NCBI GenBank assembly: GCA_014763715.1
Contig: JACXUV010000011.1
Location: 31,311 to 95,310, forward strand
From: Rhodobacterales bacterium
GTDB lineage: Bacteria > Pseudomonadota > Alphaproteobacteria > Caulobacterales > Hyphomonadaceae
DNA length: 64,000 nt
Reading direction: 5' to 3'
Shown: positions 8,142 through 16,522 of the stretch, one piece after another
Layout of the letters: each line of letters opens with the position of its first letter
How positions within the stretch are numbered: position 1 is the first letter of the stretch
Position numbers and translations under genes: made by a program
The notes under the pieces: generated by a model
Databases searched by the model: none
The model's input: only the letters and a program-made list of their open reading frames with translations
Told to the model about the DNA's origin: nothing

Positions 8142-8771
8142 CTAGGCGACGATGGTCGCTTCGGTGCTTTCCTTCACGTCCTGCATGGAGACGCCAGGGG
8201 CAAGTTCGACCACTTTCAGCCCGCCCTCGACCACGTCGAAGACGCAGAGGTCGGTGATGATGCGGTTGACGACGCCCTTGCCGGTCAGCGGCAGGGTGCA
8301 GGCTTTCAGCACCTTGGTCTCGCCCTTCTTGTTGCAGTGATCCATCACCACGACGATGCGCTTCACGCCAGCGACGAGGTCCATCGCCCCGCCCATGCCT
8401 TTGACAAGCTTGCCGGGGATCATCCAGTTGGCGATGTCGCCATTCTCAGCCACTTCCATCGCGCCAAGGATGGCAATGTTAATGTGGCCGCCGCGGATCA
8501 TCGCGAAGCTGGTGGCAGAGTCAAAGAAGCTGGTGCGCGGCAGCGTCGTGATCGTCTGCTTGCCGGCATTGATCAGGTCCGGGTCTTCCTCGCCCTCGAA
8601 CGGGAACGGGCCCATGCCCAGCATGCCGTTCTCGGACTGGAGCGTGACATCCATGTCTTCCGGAATGTGGTTCGCCACCAGCGTCGGAATGCCGATGCCG
8701 AGGTTCACATAGAAACCGTCATGCAGCTCTTTCGCGGCACGTGCCGCCATTTCATCGCGTGTCCAGGGCAT
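8142..8771 (-). CDS. scoB: 3-oxoacid CoA-transferase subunit B
   Basis: A 209-residue beta subunit of succinyl-CoA:3-ketoacid CoA-transferase. The catalytic Glu lies in the SENGMLGMGPF motif (Glu about 47), and VNLGIGIPTLVANHI and GAMDLVAGVKRIVVVMDHCN are family hallmarks. With ScoA it activates acetoacetate using succinyl-CoA, which fits the acetoacetate released by the fumarylacetoacetate hydrolase encoded just upstream. Its ATG overlaps the scoA stop by one base (TAATG), so the two subunits are probably translated together. Confidence 0.92.
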   Translation of the reverse strand: MPWTRDEMAARAAKELHDGFYVNLGIGIPTLVANHIPEDMDVTLQSENGMLGMGPFPFEGEEDPDLINAGKQTITTLPRTSFFDSATSFAMIRGGHINIAILGAMEVAENGDIANWMIPGKLVKGMGGAMDLVAGVKRIVVVMDHCNKKGETKVLKACTLPLTGKGVVNRIITDLCVFDVVEGGLKVVELAPGVSMQDVKESTEATIVA

Positions 8772-9478
8772 TAGTAGTGCTCCCGCTTGCGGGTGGTTCT
8801 TTGTTCGATGCGCTTCTCGAAAGTGCCCTTCACGATGCGCTGCACGAAGATGCCCGGCAGGTGGATTTCGTCCGGGTCGAGATCGCCAGTCGGCACGATT
8901 TCTTCCACTTCTGCCACGGTGACCTTGCCGGCCATCGCCATGGGCGGATTGAAGTTGCGGGCCGTCTTGTTGAAGACGAGATTGCCATGCGTATCGGCCT
9001 TCTCGGCCTTCACGATGGAAAGGTCTGCAACGAGGCCCGTTTCGAGGATGTAGGTCTCGCCGTTGAAGTCGCGGTGCTCCTTGCCCTCGGCGACCAGCGT
9101 GCCGACGCCGGTCTTGGTGTAGAAACCCGGAATGCCTGCGCCCCCTGCCCGGCAACGCTCTGCCAGCGTGCCCTGCGGGTTGAACTCCAGCTCCAGTTCC
9201 CCGGAAAGGTACTGCCGCTCGAACTCCTTGTTCTCACCGACATAGGAGGAGATCATCTTCTTGATCTGGCGCGTCTGGAGCAACAGGCCGAGGCCAAAAT
9301 CATCGACGCCCGCATTGTTCGAAATCGCGGTGATGTCCTTCACGCCCGACTCGCGCAGGGCGAGGATGAGGTTCTCCGGAATGCCGCACAGGCCGAAGCC
9401 CCCGGCCATCACGGTCATGCCGTCGAAGGTCAGCCCTTCGAGTGCTTCGGCCGCTGTATTGTAGACCTTTTTAGACAT
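8771..9478 (-). CDS. scoA: 3-oxoacid CoA-transferase subunit A
   Basis: A 235-residue alpha subunit partner of ScoB. It has the glycine-rich [19 protein letters not shown] segment, [15 protein letters not shown] and [22 protein letters not shown], all typical of SCOT subunit A. It lies 160 bases downstream of the fumarylacetoacetate hydrolase gene on the same strand. That gap holds a 6-bp GGCAGG/CCTGCC hairpin at 9514-9528, so scoAB may be read both through from the upstream operon and from its own promoter. Confidence 0.92.
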   Translation of the reverse strand: MSKKVYNTAAEALEGLTFDGMTVMAGGFGLCGIPENLILALRESGVKDITAISNNAGVDDFGLGLLLQTRQIKKMISSYVGENKEFERQYLSGELELEFNPQGTLAERCRAGGAGIPGFYTKTGVGTLVAEGKEHRDFNGETYILETGLVADLSIVKAEKADTHGNLVFNKTARNFNPPMAMAGKVTVAEVEEIVPTGDLDPDEIHLPGIFVQRIVKGTFEKRIEQRTTRKREHY

Positions 9479-9513
9479 GGACAGGTCCTGTCGCTCCCTG
9501 AATTGGGCGCTCA

Positions 9514-9528
9514 GGCAGGAAGCCTGCC
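9514..9528. other. Small intergenic hairpin between FAH gene and scoA
   Basis: GGCAGG-aag-CCTGCC forms a perfect 6-bp stem with a 3-base loop; a second, imperfect pair GCGC...GCGC flanks it. On the minus strand, the direction of transcription, no T-run follows, so it is not a standard terminator. It could stabilise or attenuate a transcript running from hppD into scoAB. Confidence 0.35.
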
Positions 9529-9638
9529 CGTGCGCGCTTTCTTATTCCGTAGCACACTTTCAGGCGTGCTGAACCGTCTCGCGGCCCCAAAAATTCAACA
9601 AGCGTTGAAACACACCCTTGCAGGGAAAACAAGGTGGG

Positions 9639-10649
9639 TCAGACGGATTCCACGGTCTGCTCAATCGCCCCGAAGATCGAGTGTCCGGCCTTGTCCAGCA
9701 TTTCCATGCGGACTGTGTCTCCGGGCTTCATGAACGGGGTCTTCGGCGCGCCGCCTGCAATCGTCTCGATCATCCGGATCTCGGCAATACAGGAATAGCC
9801 AAGCCCGCCTTCAGAGACAGGCTTGCCCGCCCCGCCGTCGGCATCCTTGTTGGACACAGTTCCCGAACCGATGATCGTGCCAGCGCTGAGCGGACGAGTC
9901 TTCGCGGCGTGGGAAACGAGGCGCGCAAGGCTGAACGTGGCGTCTACCCCGGCATTCGCGCGGCCGAACGGCTCGCCATTATAGTCCACATGCAGCGGCA
10001 GGTGGATGACGCTGTCCTTCCAGGCATCGCCCAGTTCGTCCGGCGTGACGGCGATTGGCGTGAAAGCGCTCGGCGGCTTCGACTGGAAGAAGCCGAACCC
10101 CTTGGCGAGTTCGCCGGGGATCAGGCCGCGCAGCGACACATCATTGCACAGCATGATGAGCTTGATGTGACCGGCGGCCTCCGCTTCGGAAACACCCATG
10201 GGCACGTCGTCAGTGATAACGGCCACCTCCCCTTCCATGTCACAGCCCCAGGCGACATCGCCGAGCGGGATCGCATCACGGGGCCCGAGGAAGGCATCCG
10301 AGCCGCCCTGGTACATCAGCGGATCGTCATAGAAGCTTTCCGGCACTTCGGCGCCGCGCGCTTTGCGCACCAGTTCAACGTGATTGATATAGGCCGACCC
10401 GTCCGCCCACTGATAGGCGCGCGGCAGCGGGCTTTCGCAGTCATGCTCGTGGAAGCGGAATGTGGGCACGCTGCCCAGCTCTACCTGCTCTGCCAGCTGC
10501 TGCAGGCGCGGGGCAGCATGCGCCCAGTCATCCAGTGCGGCCTGAAGCGTGGGGGCAATCGAAGCGGCATCCGTGGCGCGCGTCAGGTCTTTCGAGACAA
10601 CGACAAGACGCCCGTCACGGGCGCCATTTTTGAGAGTAGAGAGTTTCAT
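9639..10649 (-). CDS. Fumarylacetoacetate hydrolase family protein
   Basis: A 336-residue member of the shorter bacterial FAH family. The catalytic core has HVELVRKARGAEVP, EGEVAVITDDVPMG, IMLCNDVSLR and GSGTVSNKD, with acidic metal ligands in the CDMEGEVAV region. The reaction is cleavage of fumarylacetoacetate to fumarate and acetoacetate, the last step of tyrosine/homogentisate breakdown; the context (hppD upstream, scoAB downstream) supports this over other FAH-superfamily hydrolases. It starts 19 bases after the stop of the 107-residue membrane protein, so it is very likely in the hppD operon. Confidence 0.9.
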   Translation of the reverse strand: MKLSTLKNGARDGRLVVVSKDLTRATDAASIAPTLQAALDDWAHAAPRLQQLAEQVELGSVPTFRFHEHDCESPLPRAYQWADGSAYINHVELVRKARGAEVPESFYDDPLMYQGGSDAFLGPRDAIPLGDVAWGCDMEGEVAVITDDVPMGVSEAEAAGHIKLIMLCNDVSLRGLIPGELAKGFGFFQSKPPSAFTPIAVTPDELGDAWKDSVIHLPLHVDYNGEPFGRANAGVDATFSLARLVSHAAKTRPLSAGTIIGSGTVSNKDADGGAGKPVSEGGLGYSCIAEIRMIETIAGGAPKTPFMKPGDTVRMEMLDKAGHSIFGAIEQTVESV

Positions 10650-10668
10650 TTGTTACGACCCTATTGAT

Positions 10669-10992
10669 TCAACTTGAAAGCCAAAAAAGAAACGAAAGCT
10701 GGGCTGGCACAAGCAGGGCTGTGCCTCCAACAAGCAGTTGGAAAGCGCGCCGTCTGGTATGATCTTTCGTTGAGAGCGCCACGCTAAAAGGCAATCCAAC
10801 AAACACCGCAAGCGGACCTGCAATATAGATGAGCCAATATGCCCCCAATGCAAAGGGGGATTGAAGCCTGCCCGTGGCGCTACCGCTGAAGCCGAGACCA
10901 AGCGGAGACATCAGAAATGCGAAAGAGACGAGCACAAGTATAGGCGCGCAAAAGTATAGCGCGATTGAGAAAAGCCCGTGGCGGCGCTCCAT
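10669..10992 (-). CDS. Small membrane protein, three predicted helices
   Basis: A 107-residue protein not assigned to a family. Three hydrophobic stretches (about residues 9-33, 48-70 and 82-104) suggest an integral inner-membrane protein with a Lys/Arg-rich cytoplasmic loop (STKDHTRRRAF). Its ATG follows the VOC gene stop directly (TAG-ATG), so it is almost surely translated from the same message. Why a membrane protein is set inside an aromatic catabolic operon is unclear; transport help or membrane tethering are guesses. Confidence 0.65.
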   Translation of the reverse strand: MERRHGLFSIALYFCAPILVLVSFAFLMSPLGLGFSGSATGRLQSPFALGAYWLIYIAGPLAVFVGLPFSVALSTKDHTRRRAFQLLVGGTALLVPAQLSFLFWLSS

Positions 10993-11544
10993 CTAGCTCT
11001 CTTCCGCGATTTTTTCGTGCAGCCAGGCGGCGTGGCGGGGGGCTTTTTTGGTGGCGCTCCATTCCTCGATCATCGGTTCAGCAACGGATTTCAGTTGCGC
11101 CATCTGCTCCGGCGTGCCGATGTCGGCGGCAAGCTCGATGCGATGGCCGTTGGGGTCGAAGAAATAGATCGACTTGAAGATGCCGTGATGCGTCGGCCCC
11201 AGTACGTCGAGCCCCATGCCTTCTAGGTGCACCTTGGTCGCCATCAGTTCTTCCAGTGAGCCGACTCGGAACGCGATATGCTGCACCCAGGCGGGCGTGT
11301 TCTCGTCGCGGCCCATGTCCGGCTGCTCTGGCAGTTCGAAGAAGGCCAGCACATTGCCGTTTCCGGCATCGAGGAAAATGTGCATGTACGGATCATAGGC
11401 GCCGGTCGAAGGCACATGGTCTTCCGCGATCGCCAGCTGGAAGTCCATGCCGAGCGCATCGCGATAGAACTCGACCGTCTCCTTCGCATCCTTGCAGCGA
11501 TAGGCGACGTGGTGGACGCCTTTCAAATGTGCGGGTGAGGTCAT
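10993..11544 (-). CDS. VOC superfamily (glyoxalase/extradiol dioxygenase-like) protein
   Basis: A 183-residue protein with paired beta-alpha-beta-beta-beta modules: LKGVHHVAYRCKDAKETVEF at the start and WVQHIAFRVGSLEEL in the middle, followed by YFFDPNGHRIELAAD, giving the His/His/Glu metal ligands of the vicinal oxygen chelate fold. Possible reactions include isomerase, lyase or dioxygenase; the position between hppD and the FAH gene suggests a step or side reaction of homogentisate breakdown. It overlaps the next upstream gene by ATGA at 11541-11544. Confidence 0.82.
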   Translation of the reverse strand: MTSPAHLKGVHHVAYRCKDAKETVEFYRDALGMDFQLAIAEDHVPSTGAYDPYMHIFLDAGNGNVLAFFELPEQPDMGRDENTPAWVQHIAFRVGSLEELMATKVHLEGMGLDVLGPTHHGIFKSIYFFDPNGHRIELAADIGTPEQMAQLKSVAEPMIEEWSATKKAPRHAAWLHEKIAEES

Positions 11545-11768
11545 TCAAAATCCTCCACAGGTATGGACTTATCTGGAAAGAATCGTCTGGCGGTCAGAAT
11601 CCCCGCGAGGCTTCCGATGCCCACAAATATGGCGGACTTCAGTTCAGAGCTGATCGGTAAAGACAGGAAATAGTTGTCCACCAAGTATAGAGCCGTCATC
11701 ACGACACCCATCACACCGCCGAATACGAACCGGCTTCTCGGGTCTCTTTTCACATCCGGCTTCGTCAT
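11541..11768 (-). CDS. 75-residue predicted membrane protein
   Basis: A small protein beginning MTKPDVKRDPRSRF. Two hydrophobic segments (residues 15-38 and 44-60) suggest two membrane helices, with a basic N-terminus and an acidic C-terminus (PVEDFE). No family is recognised. It is coupled on both sides: its TGA overlaps the VOC start (ATGA), and it starts 16 bases after the stop of the 66-residue gene. The coupling and sustained reading frame support a real gene despite the small size. Confidence 0.6.
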   Translation of the reverse strand: MTKPDVKRDPRSRFVFGGVMGVVMTALYLVDNYFLSLPISSELKSAIFVGIGSLAGILTARRFFPDKSIPVEDFE

Positions 11769-11784
11769 CAGCGAGTATCTCCCT

Positions 11785-11985
11785 TCAGTCTTTTGCGGCG
11801 TTCTTGGCGCGCCGCCATGCATTGAACCAGCTGCCGATCCCGAGGCCGAGCGTGACGCCCGGAATGGCCGGGGCGGATATGACGCCCATGCGCCACAGGA
11901 TGACGCCCACAACCGTTCCGGCGACAGCCCCAATCAGGCCTTCGCCGGCTGGCGACAGCTGAACTTTCTTTTTCGGCTCGCTCAT
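11785..11985 (-). CDS. 66-residue glycine-rich membrane protein
   Basis: The protein starts [16 protein letters not shown] and has a glycine-rich hydrophobic stretch ([17 protein letters not shown]) followed by a second ([12 protein letters not shown]) and a basic tail (RRAKNAAKD). It is probably a two-helix membrane peptide. Its ATG overlaps the hppD stop (ATGA at 11982-11985), so its translation depends on hppD. No function is known. Confidence 0.6.
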   Translation of the reverse strand: MSEPKKKVQLSPAGEGLIGAVAGTVVGVILWRMGVISAPAIPGVTLGLGIGSWFNAWRRAKNAAKD

Positions 11986-13073
11986 GCGTCCTCTTCGACC
12001 TTCAATGCACCTCGCTGGATCTGGTCACGTTCCATGGATTCAAACAAGGCCTTGAAGTTGCCTTCGCCGAAGCCTTCCTTGTAGTCGCCCTTGCGCTGGA
12101 TGAACTCAAAGAAGACCGGGCCGATCTGGGCCTGGGCAAAGATCTGCAGCAGGAGGCGCGGCTGGCCGCCTTCGGTCGTGCCGTCGAGCAGCAGGCCGCG
12201 GGACTTCAGCCCCTCGACGTCTTCGCCATGGCCCGGCAGGCGCTCGTCCAGCATCTCGTAATAGGCCGCCGGCGGCGCCGTCATGAAGGGCACGCCCTTC
12301 TGCTTCAGGCTGTCATAGCAGGCATAAAGGTCGTCGCAGATGAGGGCGATGTGCTGGATGCCTTCGCCGTTGAACTCCCGCAGGAATTCCTCAATCTGGC
12401 CGCCGCCGCCCTTGCCTTCCTCGTTCAGCGGAATGCGGATCTTGCCATCCGGCGCCGTGAGGGCCTTGGAGGTCAGGCCCGTATACTCGCCCTTGATGTC
12501 GAAATAGCGGATTTCGCGGAAATTGAAGAGCTGTTCGTAGAAGTCAGCCCAATACTTCATGCGGCCGCCATAGACATTGTGCGTCAGGTGGTCGATCAGC
12601 TTGAAGCCTGCGCCGACAGGGTGCTTCTCGACATCCGGCAGATATTCGAAGTCGATGTCATAGATGTCGAGCCCGTCGCCATAGCGGTCGATCAGATAGA
12701 TGATCGAATTGCCAATGCCGCGGATGCCGGGAATGTGCAGCTCCATGGGCCCGGTCTGGACGTGCACCGGCTCTGCCCCCTGCTCCAGCAGGTGGGCATA
12801 GGCCTTGCGGGCATCACGCACGCGGAAGCCCATGCCGCAGGCAGACGGGCCATGCTCGCGTGAGAAATACCATGCCGCCGATTTCGGCTCGTAATTGGTG
12901 ATCAGGTTGATCCCGCCCTGACGCCACAGCTCGACATCCTTGGAACGGTGACGGGCAACTTTCGTGAAGCCCATGGTTTCAAAAACCGGCTCCAGCATGC
13001 CTTTTTCAGGGGCCGAAAACTCGATGAATTCAAAACCGTCGAGGCCTGCAGGGTTGTCAAACAGGTCTGCCAT
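11982..13073 (-). CDS. hppD: 4-hydroxyphenylpyruvate dioxygenase
   Basis: A 363-residue enzyme converting 4-hydroxyphenylpyruvate to homogentisate, using Fe(II) and O2. The metal ligands are in HLTHNVY (about 161-164), IQHIALI (about 240) and FFEFIQRKG (Glu about 323); the C-terminal [18 protein letters not shown] is the conserved lid helix of the active site. The start at 13073 has an AGGGAGAG ribosome site; an earlier GTG/TTG-type extension would add unrelated residues and run into the palindromic operator. It heads a minus-strand operon and is divergent from a MarR regulator. Homogentisate dioxygenase and maleylacetoacetate isomerase genes are not in the window. Confidence 0.95.
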   Translation of the reverse strand: MADLFDNPAGLDGFEFIEFSAPEKGMLEPVFETMGFTKVARHRSKDVELWRQGGINLITNYEPKSAAWYFSREHGPSACGMGFRVRDARKAYAHLLEQGAEPVHVQTGPMELHIPGIRGIGNSIIYLIDRYGDGLDIYDIDFEYLPDVEKHPVGAGFKLIDHLTHNVYGGRMKYWADFYEQLFNFREIRYFDIKGEYTGLTSKALTAPDGKIRIPLNEEGKGGGGQIEEFLREFNGEGIQHIALICDDLYACYDSLKQKGVPFMTAPPAAYYEMLDERLPGHGEDVEGLKSRGLLLDGTTEGGQPRLLLQIFAQAQIGPVFFEFIQRKGDYKEGFGEGNFKALFESMERDQIQRGALKVEEDA

Positions 13074-13103
13074 GGGTTCTCTCCCTATTGCGATAAATGA
13101 ATT

Positions 13104-13121
13104 TAGTTTCATATGTAACTA
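13104..13121. promoter_or_regulatory. MarR-type operator palindrome between hppD and marR
   Basis: The 18-mer TAGTTTCATATGTAACTA equals its own reverse complement at 16 of 18 positions (centre CATATG). It sits 31 bases upstream of hppD and 37 bases upstream of the divergent MarR gene. Length, symmetry and AT-rich centre are those of MarR-family sites. It probably lets the MarR protein control both genes. Confidence 0.7.
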
Positions 13122-13157
13122 TTTGATGCCCACAAGGCAAGCCTGAATGGACCCGCC

Positions 13158-13625
13158 ATGCCTGAGCCCTCCCGTACGCCCCAGCTCCACCTGCGTGAAT
13201 TTCTGCCCTACCGCCTGTCCGTCCTGTCCAACACGATCTCGCGGCGTATTGCGGAGCTGTATGACCGCGAATTCGGGCTGACGATCTGGCAATGGCGCGT
13301 CATGGCCGTCACGGGCGATGCCCCTGGCATCAGCGCAACGGACATTGGCCAGCGCACGGCGATGGACAAGGTCGCCGTCAGCCGCGCGGTCGCAGGCCTG
13401 ATCGAGGTTGGCTATCTGGAGCGCAAATCGTCCGAGGAAGACGGACGGCGGTCAAAGCTGTACCTCACCCCGGCCGGGCAGTCCGTGTACGATGAGATCG
13501 TGCCCATGGCGATTGCGGAAGAACAAGCGCTGGAGGCTGTGCTGACACCGGAAGAGCGCGTGGAACTCACCCGCCTGATGGAAAAGCTCGCCAGCTCCGC
13601 CTCCCCCGGGCGCCCGCTCTGGTGA
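13158..13625 (+). CDS. MarR family regulator, probable controller of tyrosine catabolism
   Basis: A 155-residue MarR protein: an LPYRLSVLSNTISRRIAELY helix for dimerisation, recognition helix IGQRTAMDKVAVSRAVAGLI, and wing KSSEEDGRRSKLYLTPAG. It is divergent from hppD with the palindromic operator in between, an arrangement known for repressors of homogentisate pathways that respond to pathway intermediates. The ligand is not deducible. Its stop is immediately followed by the stop of the convergent SLC13 gene. Confidence 0.88.
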   Translation: MPEPSRTPQLHLREFLPYRLSVLSNTISRRIAELYDREFGLTIWQWRVMAVTGDAPGISATDIGQRTAMDKVAVSRAVAGLIEVGYLERKSSEEDGRRSKLYLTPAGQSVYDEIVPMAIAEEQALEAVLTPEERVELTRLMEKLASSASPGRPLW

Positions 13626-15455
13626 TCAGACAGGCTCCAGCGGCCAGAAGATCGGGATGACCCACATTCCCACAAGGAACATGACCAGGTTCAGCGGCAG
13701 GCCGATCTTGAGGAAGTCTGTGAATTTGTAGCCGCCTGCCGTGTAGACCAGCGTATTCGTCTGATAGCCGATCGGCGTCGCGAAACTTGCACTGGCGGCA
13801 AACATGATGGCGACCACGAAAGGCCGCGGATCGATGCCAAGGGAGTGGCCGATCCCGATGGCAATCGGCGTCAGCAGAATGGCCGTCGCATTGTTGCTCA
13901 TGATTTCGGTCAGGATCATCGCGAACAGGTAGACGATCGCGAGCGTCGCCCTTGGGCCCAGCCCTTCTGTCAGGCCGGAAAGCTCACCCACCAGAAGATT
14001 GGCCGCCCCCGTCTTTTCCATGGCTGCCCCAAGCGCCAGCATGCCGAAAATAAGCATCAGGATATCCCAGCGAATGGCCTGATAGGCTTCCTGATGGTTG
14101 AGGCAGCCCAGCGCGACAACGAGGGTCGCCGCCATCAGCGCCAACCCGGCAATCGGGAACACGCCCAGCGCCGCCAGCGCCATGACCAGCAGCACGGCCG
14201 CAACAGCGATCGGCGCCTTGTCACGGCGGATGGCGCGATCCGTGGACTCGGTCAGATTGTTCAGCATGCCATCGTCAAACATCGCGCGCATGCCGCGTGG
14301 CGGGCCTTCCAGCAGCACGGTGTCGGCCACTTCGAACCGCAGATCTTCCATCCGCTGGGTCAGGTTCTCGCCCCGGCGGTGGATGGCCAGAACGTAGACG
14401 CCATAGAGGCGGGCAAGGCCAAGGCCCGTCAGGCGCCGGCCGACAAGACGCGATTGCGGCCCGATCACACCTTCCACAATCACGGTCTCACTTGTCTGGA
14501 TCGGCTCGAACGCCGGACGCTTGTCAGCAGCCGCCCCGATCGCGACATTGCCGGCTTCTTTCAGGGTCAGCATTTCCGACACCGGTGAGCGCAGCACAAT
14601 CCGGTCACCCGGTTGCAGGACGATGGATTTGAGATTTGCGCGTAATGAAAGCCCTTCGCGGAACACATCGATGACGCTGAAGCCCTTCGATGCAGTGAAG
14701 CCCGTTTCGGCAAGTGTCTTCCCGACAAGCTCTGAATCGATGGGGATGAGGATCTGCGCGATGAACCGCCGCCGCGTTGCATCCGGCAACAGGCCAGCCA
14801 GAGACTCCCGGACAGGCAACAGCAAGGGTCCGGCAATGGCCATGTAAGCCGCCCCGGCAAGCGCCATGATCGCGCCTGCCCCGGTGATTTCAAACATGCC
14901 GAAGGGGGCAAGCCCCCCGTCCTGCGCCACACCATCCACCAGGATGTTGGTGGACGTTCCAAGCAGCGTTGTCGTCCCCCCGAAGATCGACGCGAACGAA
15001 AGCGGGATCAGCAATTTGGACGGGGCAATATTGATCGTGCGGGCCAGCTGGATCGCGACAGGGATAAGGATCACGACGACTGGCGTATTGTTGATGAACG
15101 CCGACAGGACGATCACGCCCAGCATCATGGCCAGGATTGCGATCAGCGGCGTCACATGCCGGGAAAGCTGCGATATGCCCCGCCCGGCTGCACCGATTAC
15201 CCCCGTCCGCTCCAATGCCGCCGACAACACGAACATGGCCCCGATCGTGATGGGGGCCGGATTGGAGAAAACGGTCAGGACTTCCTTCACGGTGAGGATC
15301 TGCGCCGCCATGACCGCGCCAAGCGCCATCAGGGCCACGACATCGGCGGGAAGCTTCTCCCGGACGAAGCCGAAGAACACCACAGCGACCAGTACCAGCA
15401 CAAAACCGATCTGGACCGGCTGGGAGGTCAGGAATTCAACAACTGACGCAAACAT
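13626..15455 (-). CDS. SLC13-type permease with two RCK_C (TrkA-C) domains
   Basis: A 609-residue inner-membrane transporter. About five N-terminal helices (residues 15-200) carry AFINNTPVVVILIPVA and the ASIFGGTTTLLGTSTNILV re-entrant motif; a cytoplasmic insert of two RCK_C domains follows (about 215-300 and 305-390, each ending in a GDRIVLR or ADTVLLEG type strand); the second half repeats the motif pair (ILTEIMSNNATAILLTPIAI and FATPIGYQTNTLVY). This is the DASS/SLC13 layout seen in bacterial sulfate, phosphate or dicarboxylate carriers of the YbiR/SAC1 type. The substrate cannot be told. Confidence 0.85.
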   Translation of the reverse strand: MFASVVEFLTSQPVQIGFVLVLVAVVFFGFVREKLPADVVALMALGAVMAAQILTVKEVLTVFSNPAPITIGAMFVLSAALERTGVIGAAGRGISQLSRHVTPLIAILAMMLGVIVLSAFINNTPVVVILIPVAIQLARTINIAPSKLLIPLSFASIFGGTTTLLGTSTNILVDGVAQDGGLAPFGMFEITGAGAIMALAGAAYMAIAGPLLLPVRESLAGLLPDATRRRFIAQILIPIDSELVGKTLAETGFTASKGFSVIDVFREGLSLRANLKSIVLQPGDRIVLRSPVSEMLTLKEAGNVAIGAAADKRPAFEPIQTSETVIVEGVIGPQSRLVGRRLTGLGLARLYGVYVLAIHRRGENLTQRMEDLRFEVADTVLLEGPPRGMRAMFDDGMLNNLTESTDRAIRRDKAPIAVAAVLLVMALAALGVFPIAGLALMAATLVVALGCLNHQEAYQAIRWDILMLIFGMLALGAAMEKTGAANLLVGELSGLTEGLGPRATLAIVYLFAMILTEIMSNNATAILLTPIAIGIGHSLGIDPRPFVVAIMFAASASFATPIGYQTNTLVYTAGGYKFTDFLKIGLPLNLVMFLVGMWVIPIFWPLEPV

Positions 15456-15544
15456 TGCACGTAGGCCTCTTCATACCTGCACCGTTCTACCTTACCGGAC
15501 GAAAGGGAAACAATCAGCGGAATTCAATGCAGAGATAAGCTTTG

Positions 15545-16522
15545 TCAGGCACGCCGGCGGCGCACGCTGAGACTGCGGGCAACATCCGAATCTTCTTCGA
15601 GCGTGAACCGTTCCACCAGCCGGGCGATGAAGGCCGAGAGCGCATCGCGCACCTCATACGGTGCTTCCATGGGAAGGAAGTGAGAGGTGCCACGCACCCC
15701 TTTCATCATCAGCGCCTGGTTCATCAGGATCATCTGTGCCCGAACCTTCGGGCTGATGACGGAAGACCGGTTCGGACGCAGGACAATGATGGGAATCTTG
15801 TGCTTGCGAACTTTCTTCAGCGCATGCCATGGCCGGTTGCGCTGAGCCGCGAAGGTGGCCGCTTCCCATTTCGGTTCGCAGGTCAGGCGCCAGGTCTGGT
15901 TCTCTGTGTCCGCGCCATTGTGATCAATCCGTTCTATGCCGTCGAGCAGGTAATCCGCCAGGAAGGGTTCCCGCCATGAGGCGAATGCCCCCCGGCCTGT
16001 GTAGGATTCCAGCGCACTCCGGAAACTCGGAAACTCGGCCCGGCGCTTCTTTGCACCGCGCGCAAGGGAATTGCGATGAGCGATCCAGGAAATCGGCGGA
16101 AAAACATGTTTCCAGAAATAAAAGACGCGCGGCAGGATAACCGGATCGGCCAGAACGAGGCCTTTCACGAGGTCCGGCCGCTTGCCGGCAACCAGCAGCG
16201 CCACGGTCGCGCCCATGGAATGGCCGCTCAGCACCACGCCATGCGGGGCTTCCTTTTCCAGCCACTCGATCACGTCATCCCGGTAACGGTGCCATGACTT
16301 CATGCGGCCGGGCTTTGCCTGCATCGTCGAGCATCCATGCCCACGCATGTCGAGCGCCGCGACGCGCTGCCGCAAGCCCAGCGGCGCCAGCAGCGACTGA
16401 TACGTCATCGCATTGAACCCTGTCGCGTGAATCCAGACAGCCGCAAACGGTTTGATCGGATCACCGAACTCGATACCGGCCAGCTTGCCGCCGGTTTTCA
16501 TCTCGGTTGTAAATCGACGCAT
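15545..16522 (-). CDS. Alpha/beta hydrolase
   Basis: A 325-residue alpha/beta-hydrolase-fold protein. The nucleophile elbow is GHSMGA (Ser near 99), the oxyanion region is HATGFNAMTY, MRGHGCST follows strand 4, and the catalytic His is in GTSHFLPMEAP near the C-terminus. A basic insert (KKRRAEF) probably belongs to the lid. The substrate is unknown; it could be an esterase or lipase-like enzyme. Its ATG shares one base with the stop of the DUF4197 gene upstream (TGATG), so the two are probably in one message. Confidence 0.82.
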   Translation of the reverse strand: MRRFTTEMKTGGKLAGIEFGDPIKPFAAVWIHATGFNAMTYQSLLAPLGLRQRVAALDMRGHGCSTMQAKPGRMKSWHRYRDDVIEWLEKEAPHGVVLSGHSMGATVALLVAGKRPDLVKGLVLADPVILPRVFYFWKHVFPPISWIAHRNSLARGAKKRRAEFPSFRSALESYTGRGAFASWREPFLADYLLDGIERIDHNGADTENQTWRLTCEPKWEAATFAAQRNRPWHALKKVRKHKIPIIVLRPNRSSVISPKVRAQMILMNQALMMKGVRGTSHFLPMEAPYEVRDALSAFIARLVERFTLEEDSDVARSLSVRRRRA

